Below, piece after piece: positions 17,184-25,966 of a stretch of DNA of 64,000 nt. The notes under the pieces are model-generated. The model was not told the origin of the DNA. It worked only from the letters and a program-made list of their open reading frames with translations, and searched no databases. The position numbers were made by a program, and so were the translations under genes. Source of the DNA: Planktotalea arctica (GTDB lineage Bacteria > Pseudomonadota > Alphaproteobacteria > Rhodobacterales > Rhodobacteraceae); assembly GCF_002105285.1 (NCBI RefSeq), contig NZ_MUHR01000001.1, forward strand, positions 434,001 to 498,000, written 5' to 3'. How positions within the stretch are numbered: position 1 is the first letter of the stretch; every line of letters begins with the position of its first letter.

Positions 17184-17819
17184 ATGATCCGATATCTTTA
17201 TGGCGACCAGTTAAGCAAAATGCCCAAGCTGGAAGAGGCGATGTTTCTTGATCGCGCCGATCAATTCAAGATGCGGCTTGGCTGGGACGTCGAAGTCGAC
17301 GGCGCGGGCCGTGAGCGTGATCAATACGACGCCATGAACCCGCTCTACGTAATTTATGAAAAGCCGGATGGCACACACGGCGGCTCTATGCGGCTCTTGC
17401 CCAGCACGGGGCGCACCATGGTTAACGAACATTTTGCCGATATCCTTGGCGGCGGCGAAGTGCGCAGCCCGTTGATTTGGGAATGCACCCGTTTCTGTCT
17501 CTCGCGCGGTGCAGAGCCGCGCACCGCCGCCGCTCTGATGCTTGCCGGCGGGGAAGTGATGGAAAACTTCGGCGTTAAACATTTCGTCGGCGTCTTTGAC
17601 GCGCGCATGGTGCGCATCTATCGCAGGATCGGCGCTAGCCCGGAAATCTTGGGTGCGATGGGTGCAGGTAAAGAGAAAATCAGCATCGGGCTTTGGTCCT
17701 TCAGCGAGCAAGCACGCGCGCGCGTCGGGGCCAAAGCTGGAATTTCTGCATCTTTGTCGCGCCAGTGGTTCGCACGCGCCTTCGGTGCCGGTCACCCGCC
17801 GCTGGCACAATCGGCATAA
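17184..17819 (+). CDS. LuxI-type acyl-homoserine-lactone synthase
   Basis: This is 211 residues from ATG 17184, chosen because GGGGAG lies 8 nt upstream; an in-frame ATG at 17163 would add seven residues. All ten-odd family invariants I checked are near their usual numbers: R24, F28, W34, D46, D49, R70, F84, E100 and R103. It would make an acyl-homoserine lactone from S-adenosylmethionine and an acyl donor. The acyl chain length is not predictable here. It lies directly downstream of luxR, and a helicase gene follows after 52 nt on the same strand. Confidence 0.95.
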   Translation: MIRYLYGDQLSKMPKLEEAMFLDRADQFKMRLGWDVEVDGAGRERDQYDAMNPLYVIYEKPDGTHGGSMRLLPSTGRTMVNEHFADILGGGEVRSPLIWECTRFCLSRGAEPRTAAALMLAGGEVMENFGVKHFVGVFDARMVRIYRRIGASPEILGAMGAGKEKISIGLWSFSEQARARVGAKAGISASLSRQWFARAFGAGHPPLAQSA

Positions 17820-17871
17820 GGGCGCAAACCAGCGCTGGCACTCGCTTCGGGGCGCGGATAGTCTGCCCTTC

Positions 17872-19401
17872 ATGAAACTCCCCGCCGTGACCCTCTCTGA
17901 TGATCAAGCCGCCGCCTTTGATGCCGTGGCCCAAATGCTGCGCCATGCCGGCATTGATCTGGAGGATTCTCTGCTCATGCCGCCGCGCGGCAAAGAGCAA
18001 AGCGTCATGGCGCTGATCGGCAAGGCGGGATCGGGCAAAACACTATTGCTCGCAGAGCTTTACAAAGCGCTGGAGGGCGCAGGCGTCGATATCGTTTCCG
18101 GTGATTTCGAGAGCCGCAAGAAGAAAGACAAACGCACGCTAGCGATCCTTGCGCCGACGAACAAAGCGGCGTCAGTTCTGCGCATGCGCGGCGTACCTGC
18201 GACGACGATCCACCGCATTTTATACACGCCGGTCTATGATCCCGAGTATGAGAAAGTCGCTGAGTGGCTTGCTGGAAACGGCGAGAGGCCTGTGATTGAG
18301 GGCTTGACGGACCTCGCCCTCGATCGCGCGCTTGCCTTTTACCAAACCAACAAATCTGTCCCTGGCGCGTTGGCGACCGCGGGCCTTCGCGGCTCCGATT
18401 TCATCACAGGCTGGAAGCGGCGCGAAGACCCGCTTGATATTGGGTTTGTTGATGAATCATCCATGCTGGACGACAAGCAATTCAATGATCTCAAAGAGAT
18501 TTTTCCGACGCTTGTGCTGTTTGGCGATCCAGCCCAACTTGCGCCTGTCAATCAATCCGGGACGATGGTTTTTGACGGGCTGACGGGGCCAAATAAGTTG
18601 GAACTCAGCCGCATTCACCGGCAGGATGCGGATAATCCGATCCTTGATCTCGCGCATGCGCTGGCGGATCCACAACTGCAATTTCAAGATTTCGAGTGCA
18701 TGATAGAAGAGGCTGCGCGTAAAGATGAACGCGTAATTTGGGGCCAGCGGGTCGAGGCCGATTTGATGGCGCGCTCGCCGGTTCTCGTCTGGCGCAACGC
18801 AACGCGTATCCGCCTGATCAACGCGTTCCGCGCGGTCCACGGCGCGCCCGAAGATGCACTTCTCGAGGGCGAGCCGCTGATCTGTGACGGCATCGAATTG
18901 CCTTTGAAGCACCGCAAAAAGCGCCTCGATCTTGAAGCGCGTGGATTAATCAAAGGAGCGCAGGTTATCTACCTTGGACATGGCCGCAAACCGGGGTTTT
19001 CGCGCCTTCATGTCATGGGCGCAGAAGATCCGCAGGTCTCGGCCGCCTCGATTGTAAAGATTGAAAAACCGGATGAGGAAGAGCCATTCATCCCTTTCGC
19101 CGCGCGCATGGGCGCAACGTTTTTGCACGGTGCGGCGGTCACGATCCACAAGGCGCAGGGCAGCCAGTGGGATACGGTGCAAGTGTTCTCGCCTGATTTG
19201 TTTGTTGCGGCGCGTATGGGGCGGGTCGAAGCGGGCCAACCCCTTTGGAAACGGCTCGCCTATGTCGCAATCACGCGCGCCCAAGAACGCCTGATCTGGG
19301 TGACGCGCAATCGCCTTTCGCGCCCCACGGGCGCGCTACGGGTCGATGATTTGCGCGCAGCGCCTGCTGCGACGCTAACGCTGGAGAGCGAAGAAATATG
19401 A
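17872..19401 (+). CDS. RecD/TraA-like superfamily 1 DNA helicase
   Basis: This is 509 residues from ATG 17872; the frame stays open back into luxI. The ATPase motifs in order are: Walker A G-K-A-G-S-G-K-T (50-57), A-P-T-N-K-A-A (motif Ia), V-D-E-S-S-M-L (Walker B region), F-G-D-P-A-Q-L-A-P-V (motif III), and the late T-I-H-K-A-Q-G-S-Q-W-D and V-A-I-T-R-A-Q-E-R motifs. This is a RecD-like 5'-3' helicase core without the long N-terminal region of RecD2. No RecB or RecC partner is nearby, so it probably acts alone. Its last 4 nt overlap the next gene. Confidence 0.9.
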   Translation: MKLPAVTLSDDQAAAFDAVAQMLRHAGIDLEDSLLMPPRGKEQSVMALIGKAGSGKTLLLAELYKALEGAGVDIVSGDFESRKKKDKRTLAILAPTNKAASVLRMRGVPATTIHRILYTPVYDPEYEKVAEWLAGNGERPVIEGLTDLALDRALAFYQTNKSVPGALATAGLRGSDFITGWKRREDPLDIGFVDESSMLDDKQFNDLKEIFPTLVLFGDPAQLAPVNQSGTMVFDGLTGPNKLELSRIHRQDADNPILDLAHALADPQLQFQDFECMIEEAARKDERVIWGQRVEADLMARSPVLVWRNATRIRLINAFRAVHGAPEDALLEGEPLICDGIELPLKHRKKRLDLEARGLIKGAQVIYLGHGRKPGFSRLHVMGAEDPQVSAASIVKIEKPDEEEPFIPFAARMGATFLHGAAVTIHKAQGSQWDTVQVFSPDLFVAARMGRVEAGQPLWKRLAYVAITRAQERLIWVTRNRLSRPTGALRVDDLRAAPAATLTLESEEI

Positions 19402-20126
19402 AAAGTATTCTGATCACGGGCGCGAGTTCCGGCATCGGGCGCGCCACAGCTGAGTTGTTTCTGAGCGAGGGTTGGCGCGTCGGTCTGGTTGCGCGCCGCG
19501 CGGACATGCTCGAAGATATTGCAGCGCGCTATGACACAGCCGTTGCATGCCCCGCTGATGTGACGGACCCCGGTGCGATGAGCGCAGCGGTGCAAGGATT
19601 TGTGCAGGAGGCTGGCCGACTGGATGTTTTGTTCAACAACGCGGGCATGTTCGGCGCACAGGGCGAGATTGACGCGATCAGCTACGCGGACTGGCGCGCT
19701 GTGGTCGATGTAAATTTGAACGGTATGTTTTTGGCAGCACAGGCGTCCTATGCCCAAATGAAAGCCCAAAATCCCAAGGGTGGGCGCATTATCAACAATG
19801 GCTCCATTTCGGCGCATAGCCCGCGTGAGATGTCGGTTGGTTACACGACCACCAAACACGCGATTACGGGATTGACCAAGACGCTTTCGCTAGACGGACG
19901 GGCCCATGATATTGCCTGCGGTCAGATTGACATCGGCAATGCACGCACCGAGATGGTGCTTGATCTGGAAAAACGTCGTGCCGTTGAAGGCTTGCCCGCG
20001 TTGCCTGCGATGGATGTTGAAAATGCCGCGCGCGCTGTGCTTCATATGGCAGGTCTGCCAGCTGAAGCGAACGTGCAATTTATGACAGTGATGGCGAGCA
20101 AAATGCCCTTCATCGGGCGTGGATAA
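19398..20126 (+). CDS. Short-chain dehydrogenase/reductase
   Basis: This 242-residue classical SDR has the cofactor motif T-G-A-S-S-G-I-G (TGxxxGxG) at residues 7-14 and N-N-A-G in the centre. The catalytic S plus Y-x3-K set is G-S-I-S followed by G-Y-T-T-T-K. NAD(P)-dependent oxidation or reduction of a carbonyl/alcohol is expected, with unknown substrate. It overlaps the helicase stop as ATGA, so the two are translationally coupled. It is convergent with the TIGR02186 gene, 6 nt away. Confidence 0.9.
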   Translation: MKSILITGASSGIGRATAELFLSEGWRVGLVARRADMLEDIAARYDTAVACPADVTDPGAMSAAVQGFVQEAGRLDVLFNNAGMFGAQGEIDAISYADWRAVVDVNLNGMFLAAQASYAQMKAQNPKGGRIINNGSISAHSPREMSVGYTTTKHAITGLTKTLSLDGRAHDIACGQIDIGNARTEMVLDLEKRRAVEGLPALPAMDVENAARAVLHMAGLPAEANVQFMTVMASKMPFIGRG

Positions 20127-20132
20127 TCGCTT

Positions 20133-20891
20133 CTAGTTTCTGCGAAGAACCGTAAAGATTGCCGACGCGCCCCAGCCTGCGATGATCGCGATGGCAAGAG
20201 AGAGCAGTCCATAGAGTAGTGGCTGTTGACGCGAGAGGGTGAACAACCACCGCTCAAGCCCGACCTTGCTCACTTCGATTTCGGTCTCGTACTCCGACAC
20301 GACCTTGCCGCTACGCGTCAGGAAGATGCGTGTGCTATATACGCCTTCTGTGAGGTTTGCAGGCATTGCGATCGAGGTGCGAAACAAGGTTTCCTCGTTG
20401 AACTCGATAGTGCCTTCATGCACCTGAAACAGATCGTTTGCCTTACGAATACGAATGACCGCGTCCGTGAAACTTTGTGAATCTGCCACCTCCATCGGTG
20501 CCCCGACAGAGCGGATCGCGCGCGGAATGGAAATCTTGTAACGCAGGTCTTCCGTCGCGCTCAGGACATCGGCGAAAGGCGCGCTGGTTGCGACCGCGTA
20601 AAAGCTGGGCGCTGCGTCCACTTCGACGGCTTCTGTGTTGATCCAGATGCCATAGCGTTTTTCCTTGCGCCGCACCGTCAGTGGCTCGGACGGTCCTTGG
20701 ATCGCGATGATCACTTGCAGGGGATCGCCCGTCGGAATTTCGGTTTCGCGTTTGACGGCTCCAAAGATGAAAATTTCCGAACCGTCGAAATTCGTCGTGA
20801 TCGAAACTTTTGTTTGCGATAGGCCAAGCACCACCTCTTCGGCGGAGGCAGGCAGCGCAAGGGTGATCAAAAGGGCGAGGGCGCGCAGCAT
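20133..20891 (-). CDS. TIGR02186 family membrane-anchored protein
   Basis: This 252-residue protein has an N-terminal signal peptide (cleavage near A-S-A-E-E) and a large extracytoplasmic domain. A single membrane helix near residues 225-245 is followed by a short basic tail. The V-L-G-L-S-Q-T-K-V-S-I-T-x-N-F-D-G-S-E start of the mature part is the signature I associate with the alphaproteobacterial TIGR02186 family. Function is unknown. It directly abuts the TSUP permease gene upstream with no gap, a pairing seen elsewhere, so it may be an accessory factor for that permease. Confidence 0.82.
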   Translation of the reverse strand: MLRALALLITLALPASAEEVVLGLSQTKVSITTNFDGSEIFIFGAVKRETEIPTGDPLQVIIAIQGPSEPLTVRRKEKRYGIWINTEAVEVDAAPSFYAVATSAPFADVLSATEDLRYKISIPRAIRSVGAPMEVADSQSFTDAVIRIRKANDLFQVHEGTIEFNEETLFRTSIAMPANLTEGVYSTRIFLTRSGKVVSEYETEIEVSKVGLERWLFTLSRQQPLLYGLLSLAIAIIAGWGASAIFTVLRRN

Positions 20892-21815
20892 CTAATGGCC
20901 GCCCGATGCGCCGAGCGAATACAGCTCGGAGGGCATTAACAGCAAATCGAACGCCAGTTTGCCGCATACGGCAAGCACCATGATCGCGAGCAAAATACGC
21001 AATTGCTCCGCCTTGAGACGGGTGCCGATCCGCGTGCCGACCTGCGCACCGATCACACCACCGACAAGCAGCAGAACGGCAAGCACCATATCGACAGTGA
21101 AGTTTGTTGTTGCGTGCAAAAGCGTGGTGAAAGCGGTCACAAAGATAATCTGGAAGAGCGAGGTTCCAACGACCACTTTGGTTGGCATGCCTAGCAGATA
21201 GATCATGGCAGGAACCATTACGAAGCCGCCGCCAACACCCATAATTGCCGCCAGAATACCGACAGCGACGCCGACGATCAGGGGTGGAATGACCGAAATA
21301 TAAAGACCCGATGTGCGAAAACGCATCTTGAAGGGCAGGGCGTGAATCCAGCCACGCTGCTTACGCTTTGGTGCGCCGCCGGGCTTTTTTGATTTTCGGA
21401 TCGCGTTCAGGCTTTCGACGAACATCAAAGCGCCGATGATGCCAAGGAAGACGACGTAACAGAGCTTGACCAGAAGATCGACCTGCCCAAGGCTCTTGAG
21501 ATAATTAAAGACTAGAACGCCTAATGCTGCTCCGACAAGTCCGCCGATTAGCAGCACCGTTCCCATCCTGAAATCGACCGATTTCCGTTTGACGTGGGCT
21601 AAAACACCCGAGAAGGACGAGGCGACAATTTGGTTCGCTTCCGTGGCAACCGCGACCGCAGGGGGGATGCCGATGAAGAATAAGAGCGGCGTCATTAAAA
21701 AGCCGCCGCCGACCCCGAACATGCCTGACAAAACACCCACAAGCCCACCCAACCCCAACAGGAGGAAGGCGTTTACCGAAACTTCGGCGATGGGAAGGTA
21801 GATTTGCATAGACAC
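20892..21815 (-). CDS. TSUP (TauE/SafE) family permease
   Basis: This 307-residue inner-membrane protein has about eight helices in two related halves. Each half opens with a glycine-rich signature: G-M-F-G-V-G-G-G-F-L-M-T-P-L near residue 36 and A-I-M-G-V-G-G-G-F-V-M-V-P-A near 190. The family exports sulfite, sulfoacetate or similar anions, or imports them. No substrate gene is adjacent. It is translated ahead of the TIGR02186 gene, whose start follows immediately. Confidence 0.9.
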   Translation of the reverse strand: MSMQIYLPIAEVSVNAFLLLGLGGLVGVLSGMFGVGGGFLMTPLLFFIGIPPAVAVATEANQIVASSFSGVLAHVKRKSVDFRMGTVLLIGGLVGAALGVLVFNYLKSLGQVDLLVKLCYVVFLGIIGALMFVESLNAIRKSKKPGGAPKRKQRGWIHALPFKMRFRTSGLYISVIPPLIVGVAVGILAAIMGVGGGFVMVPAMIYLLGMPTKVVVGTSLFQIIFVTAFTTLLHATTNFTVDMVLAVLLLVGGVIGAQVGTRIGTRLKAEQLRILLAIMVLAVCGKLAFDLLLMPSELYSLGASGGH

Positions 21816-21907
21816 TCCTAAACCGCGACTGGTCTAGCGCGCAAGGTCTGGCACGAAATTTTGCCAAACTGGTTTGAAGCGGTGGCGCAAACTGGCTATA
21901 CTCCCTG

Positions 21908-22876
21908 CTATCTTTCTTTCACGTAAGGCTCGCCCCCGGCGCGCGGTGGAATGGCCTTTCCAACAAATCCGGCAAGGATCACAACGGTCAGGATATAGGG
22001 CAAAGCATCCATCACTTGAACCGGCACGGTGAAGGCCCAAAGATCGATGTTCTGATAGCGCAGCGCGATGGCCTGCAAGAAGCCGAAGAGCAGGCAAGCA
22101 CTAAGTGCATACCACGGACGCCACTTGGCAAAAATAAGCGCAGCAAGCGCGATAAAGCCGCGACCCGCCGTCATATCCTTGACGAAACCCGCTTGCAGGC
22201 CCGTGGCAAGATACGCGCCAGCAACGCCGCAAAGCACGCCGCAAATGGCGACAGCGGCAAAGCGCAGACCGACGACGGACACGCCGGCGGTATCGACCGC
22301 GGCAGGATTTTCGCCGACCGCGCGCAAACGCAGACCAAACCGCGTGCGATAGAGCAGCCACCAGGTTGCAGGAACAGCTGCCAAAGCGACATAGACCAGA
22401 ATGGTGTGGCCTGAAATCAGTTCTGAATAGATTGGCCCAAGATAGGGGACACCGCTGAGCGCTTCTGCAAATGGCAATTCTATTGGATTGAAGCGCCCAC
22501 CGCCCATAAGCGAAGGCGTGCGTCCGCCTTGGCTAAACCAGCTCTGTGCGATCAAAACGGTCATTCCCGCGGCAAGAAAATTGATGGCGACGCCGGAAAT
22601 AAGCTGGTTGCCGCGAAAGGTGATCGAGGCAAGTCCGTGAATACCCGCAAGCACCAAAGATGCGGCGATACCGGCAAGCAAACCAAGCCAGACAGAGCCT
22701 GTCATCGCTGCAATGGCGGCGGAAAAGAAGGCGGCGGCCAACATCTTGCCTTCAAGGCCGATGTCGAAAATGCCCGCGCGTTCGGAAAACAGACCGGCAA
22801 GGCAGGCCAGAAGTAGCGGCGTGGCAAGGCGCATCGTACTATCGAGCACCTGGATCATCGAGAGGAAATCCATCAT
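21908..22876 (-). CDS. BMP-type nucleoside ABC transporter, permease 2
   Basis: This 322-residue permease has about eight to nine helices. G-L-E-G-K-M-L near residue 40 and T-F-R-G-N-Q-L-I-S-G-V-A-I-N are typical of the NupQ/YufQ type of branched permeases. The R-A-V-G-E-N-P-x-A-x-D-T-A-G coupling loop contacts the ATPase. It is the last gene of the importer operon and overlaps the other permease by 4 nt. Confidence 0.9.
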   Translation of the reverse strand: MMDFLSMIQVLDSTMRLATPLLLACLAGLFSERAGIFDIGLEGKMLAAAFFSAAIAAMTGSVWLGLLAGIAASLVLAGIHGLASITFRGNQLISGVAINFLAAGMTVLIAQSWFSQGGRTPSLMGGGRFNPIELPFAEALSGVPYLGPIYSELISGHTILVYVALAAVPATWWLLYRTRFGLRLRAVGENPAAVDTAGVSVVGLRFAAVAICGVLCGVAGAYLATGLQAGFVKDMTAGRGFIALAALIFAKWRPWYALSACLLFGFLQAIALRYQNIDLWAFTVPVQVMDALPYILTVVILAGFVGKAIPPRAGGEPYVKER

Positions 22877-23967
22877 GCGTCTCCCTTGCGAAACATCAAG
22901 AACAGCTTTTCGAGCGGAATGCGTACCATGTTATCCAGCGCTCCGGTGAACAGGATCACGAGCGCTTGGATTACCACGATCAATTCTCTTGGGATCGAGG
23001 TCCAAAGCGCCAGTTCCGCGCCGCCTTGGTAAAGAAAGCCAAAGAGGATCGCTGCGAGGAACACGCCCAGCGGATGCGAGCGGCCCATTAGAGCGACGGC
23101 AATGCCGATGAAGCCTGCGCCCTCGGTCGAGTTCATGATCAATCGCTCGCTCTCGCCCATGACGTTGTTGATCGCCATCATGCCGGCTAGGCCACCCGAG
23201 ATCAGCATTGCGATAACCGTAATTTTTACAGGGCTGATGCCTGCATATTTCGCCCCGGATTCAGAGTGCCCGAAAGCGCGGATTTCATAGCCGAGTCGTG
23301 TGCGCCAGATCAGGAAGTAGACCGCAACGCAGGCCAGCATGGCGACGAGGAGCGAGACGTTCGCAGGTGCCGCTTTAGAAAAAGCGATACCGAAGGGGGC
23401 AAGCATATCGTGCAGCGTCGGCAGATGTGTGGCCTCGGGAAACTTGGCCGTGGCCGGGTCCATCGCGCCTGCGGGGCGCATCACGTTAACCAAAAGATAG
23501 TTCAGTAAAGCCGCGGCTATGAAGTTGAACATGATCGTCGTGATCACGATGTGACTGCCGCGTTTTGCTTGCAGGTATGCTGGCAAAAACGCCCATGCGG
23601 CGCCGAATACAGCCGACGACAGCGTCGCGAAAATAAGGGCCAGCGACCAATGGGGCCAAGGCATGTAAAGGCAGATAACCGCCACGCCGAGGCCCCCGAG
23701 CATCGCCTGACCTTCGCCGCCAATATTGAACATGCGCGCATGAAAGGCGACAGAAACAGCGAGCCCTGTGAACATGAAGTTGGTCGCGTAATACAGTGTA
23801 TAACCCCAGCCATATGTGCTGCCGAGCGAGCCGGAGACCATCATTTTGACGGCGGCAACAGGGTCTTCGCCAATTCCGAGGATGACCAGCGCTGACAGGA
23901 TCGCCGCGAGGAGGAGCGAGATAAGCGGAACGAGGACCGCGTCGGCCCATGCTGGCATCTTTTCCAT
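22873..23967 (-). CDS. BMP-type nucleoside ABC transporter, permease 1
   Basis: This 364-residue inner-membrane protein of NupP/YufP type has about ten helices. F-N-I-G-G-E-G-Q near residue 80 is the family signature, and the coupling loop is R-A-F-G-H-S-E-S-G-A-K-Y-A-G. It pairs with the downstream permease to form the channel. It starts on the last base of the ATPase gene, so the genes are translationally coupled. Confidence 0.9.
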   Translation of the reverse strand: MEKMPAWADAVLVPLISLLLAAILSALVILGIGEDPVAAVKMMVSGSLGSTYGWGYTLYYATNFMFTGLAVSVAFHARMFNIGGEGQAMLGGLGVAVICLYMPWPHWSLALIFATLSSAVFGAAWAFLPAYLQAKRGSHIVITTIMFNFIAAALLNYLLVNVMRPAGAMDPATAKFPEATHLPTLHDMLAPFGIAFSKAAPANVSLLVAMLACVAVYFLIWRTRLGYEIRAFGHSESGAKYAGISPVKITVIAMLISGGLAGMMAINNVMGESERLIMNSTEGAGFIGIAVALMGRSHPLGVFLAAILFGFLYQGGAELALWTSIPRELIVVIQALVILFTGALDNMVRIPLEKLFLMFRKGDA

Positions 23968-25514
23968 TACGCGGCTTCCTCTTCAACAACGCCGGCCATC
24001 ATCAGCCCCAGCTCTTTTTCATCTGTTTTGCTAGGATCACGGACCCCCATGATCTGCCCGTCGAACATCACTGCGATACGATCCGAGAGCGCGAATATTT
24101 CATCGAGCTCGACAGAAACCAGCAGGATCGCTTTTCCCTGATCGCGCAAGGAGACGATCTGTTGGTGAATAAACTCGATCGCACCGATGTCGACACCGCG
24201 TGTGGGCTGACCGATAAGCAGCAGATCAGGATTTCGCTCGATCTCGCGCGCCAGAACAATCTTTTGCTGGTTGCCACCCGAAAAATTCTTGGCCGAAAGT
24301 TTGGGATTTGGCGGGCGCACATCGAAGCGCTCCATCTTTTCTTCGGTATCTTTGCGAATCGCTGCGTTGTTCATAAAAATACCAGATTGATAGGCGGGGT
24401 CGCGATGATAGCCAAAGGCGGTGTTTTCCCAGGCCATATAATCCATAATGAGGCCCTCGCGCTGGCGATCTTCGGGCACATGGGCAATGCCGCGCGCGCG
24501 CCGTGACTGGCCGTCGGAAAACTTGCCAGAGACATCAATGTCTTCTCCGTTGATACGGATAATTCCTGTCCCCGACGCAATGCCGCCAAGCACTTCAAGC
24601 AGTTCGGACTGCCCGTTGCCCGCAACGCCCGCGATGCCCAGAATTTCGCCCGCTTTCACCTCGAGCGAGATACCCTTGAGCCGCTCGACCCCTTTTTCAT
24701 CTGTAACGCGCAGGTTTTCGACCTCGAGCACTGTTGCGCCGGGCTTGGCCGGGGTTTTATCTACTTGCAGCAAGACTTTACGCCCGACCATCAACTCCGC
24801 GAGACCCGCAGGGGAGGTCTCTGACGTTTTCACCGTAGCGGTCATTTCACCGCGTCGCATGACGCTGACCGTATCGGTCGTATCCATGATCTCACGCAGT
24901 TTGTGAGTGATCAGGATGATCGTCTTTCCCTCTTCGCGCAGGCGATTGAGAATGCGAAACAGCTGGTCTGCTTCGGCGGGGGTCAACACGCCTGTGGGTT
25001 CATCAAGGATCAGAATATCGGCTTGGCGGTAGAGCGCTTTGAGGATTTCGACACGCTGCTGGTGCCCCACGCTCAGGTTCTCGACGATGGCGTCCGGATC
25101 TACGTCCAACCCGTATTCTGCCGCAAGATCGGTCAGGGATTGACGGGCTTTGGCCAAGGACGGGCGCAACATTGGTCCGTCTTCAGCGCCAAGGATGATG
25201 TTTTCTAGTACCGAAAAATTCTCGACCAGCTTGAAATGCTGGAACACCATGCCGATGCCCGCTGCGATCGCGGCTTGGCTGTCAGGGATCTGGGTCTTTT
25301 TGCCACTGATGAAAATTTCCCCTTTGTCGGCTTTGTAGAACCCGTAGAGAATTGACATCAAAGTGGATTTTCCCGCACCATTTTCACCAATAATCCCATG
25401 GATCGTACCGGGCATGACGCGGATTGAAATATCCTTGTTCGCTTGGACCGGGCCGAAGGCTTTGGAAATACCTTTGAGTTCGATTGCTGGCTCAATGCTA
25501 GGGGCCGTCGTCAT
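23967..25514 (-). CDS. BMP-type nucleoside ABC transporter, double ATPase
   Basis: This 515-residue protein has two ABC domains in one chain, as in NupO and sugar importers. The first half has Walker A G-E-N-G-A-G-K-S-T (about 44-52), signature L-S-V-G-H-Q-Q-R and Walker B L-I-L-D-E-P-T-G. The second half has a degenerate Walker A (G-V-A-G-N-G-Q-S-E) but signature F-S-G-G-N-Q-Q-K, as usual for this family. It energises uptake by the two permeases downstream. Its start shares one base with the stop of the NTF2-like gene. Confidence 0.92.
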   Translation of the reverse strand: MTTAPSIEPAIELKGISKAFGPVQANKDISIRVMPGTIHGIIGENGAGKSTLMSILYGFYKADKGEIFISGKKTQIPDSQAAIAAGIGMVFQHFKLVENFSVLENIILGAEDGPMLRPSLAKARQSLTDLAAEYGLDVDPDAIVENLSVGHQQRVEILKALYRQADILILDEPTGVLTPAEADQLFRILNRLREEGKTIILITHKLREIMDTTDTVSVMRRGEMTATVKTSETSPAGLAELMVGRKVLLQVDKTPAKPGATVLEVENLRVTDEKGVERLKGISLEVKAGEILGIAGVAGNGQSELLEVLGGIASGTGIIRINGEDIDVSGKFSDGQSRRARGIAHVPEDRQREGLIMDYMAWENTAFGYHRDPAYQSGIFMNNAAIRKDTEEKMERFDVRPPNPKLSAKNFSGGNQQKIVLAREIERNPDLLLIGQPTRGVDIGAIEFIHQQIVSLRDQGKAILLVSVELDEIFALSDRIAVMFDGQIMGVRDPSKTDEKELGLMMAGVVEEEAA

Positions 25515-25879
25515 TATGCTGGTGCTCCCGTTCCGGCGAAACCGATCATGCGGGCGATTCTGTCACCGTCCATATCCGCGAAGTATTGGCCATGCTGCAC
25601 CATTTCGGTGCCATCCGGCCCAGTGCCGCCAAAGGCGACAGTGACACGGTGGCAGTTTGCACTGACGCTGTCATCGACGACTTTGGCGCTCCAACCGGGG
25701 GCGTTGGCACTGAACATATTCACATACTCTGCGATCGCTGCGTGGCCGAGCAAAGGTTCGGGAGAGCGCGGATCAGCGTAGGACGCGCCGTCCGCGAAGC
25801 AGGGCTTGATCGCGCGCGCGCGCGCAGCATCGTCCGCCATGCCCCAAGCGTCGAAAAAAGTGGTTATGCTATCGCTCAT
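25514..25879 (-). CDS. NTF2-like / SnoaL-type protein in the ABC operon
   Basis: This is 121 residues from ATG 25879, which has GGGAGAAACGAC directly upstream; the open frame begins 10 codons earlier. The sequence F-F-D-A-W-x-M-A-D...I-K-P-C-F-A-D-G-A-S-Y-A-D-P and the C-terminal G-Q-Y-F-A-D-M-D-G-D-R-I have the SnoaL/NTF2 cone-fold pattern. These bind or convert small ligands, and no catalytic role can be assigned. It lies between the binding-protein gene and the ATPase, sharing one base with the latter (TAATG). Confidence 0.78.
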   Translation of the reverse strand: MSDSITTFFDAWGMADDAARARAIKPCFADGASYADPRSPEPLLGHAAIAEYVNMFSANAPGWSAKVVDDSVSANCHRVTVAFGGTGPDGTEMVQHGQYFADMDGDRIARMIGFAGTGAPA

Positions 25880-25907
25880 GTCGTTTCTCCCGCAGAGTGC
25901 TGAAATC

Positions 25908-25942
25908 AAAAAGGCCGCGCCACTTTCGCTGCGCGGCCTTTT
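25908..25942 (-). terminator. Hairpin between bmp gene and rest of the operon
   Basis: There is a perfect 12-bp stem, AAAAGGCCGCGC with GCGCGGCCTTTT, with a 10-nt loop. On the minus strand it ends in T5. It lies just after the binding-protein gene. It is likely a partial terminator that also shields the abundant binding-protein mRNA. Confidence 0.8.
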
Positions 25943-25966
25943 CTATTTGATCAAAACCAGCGCGTC

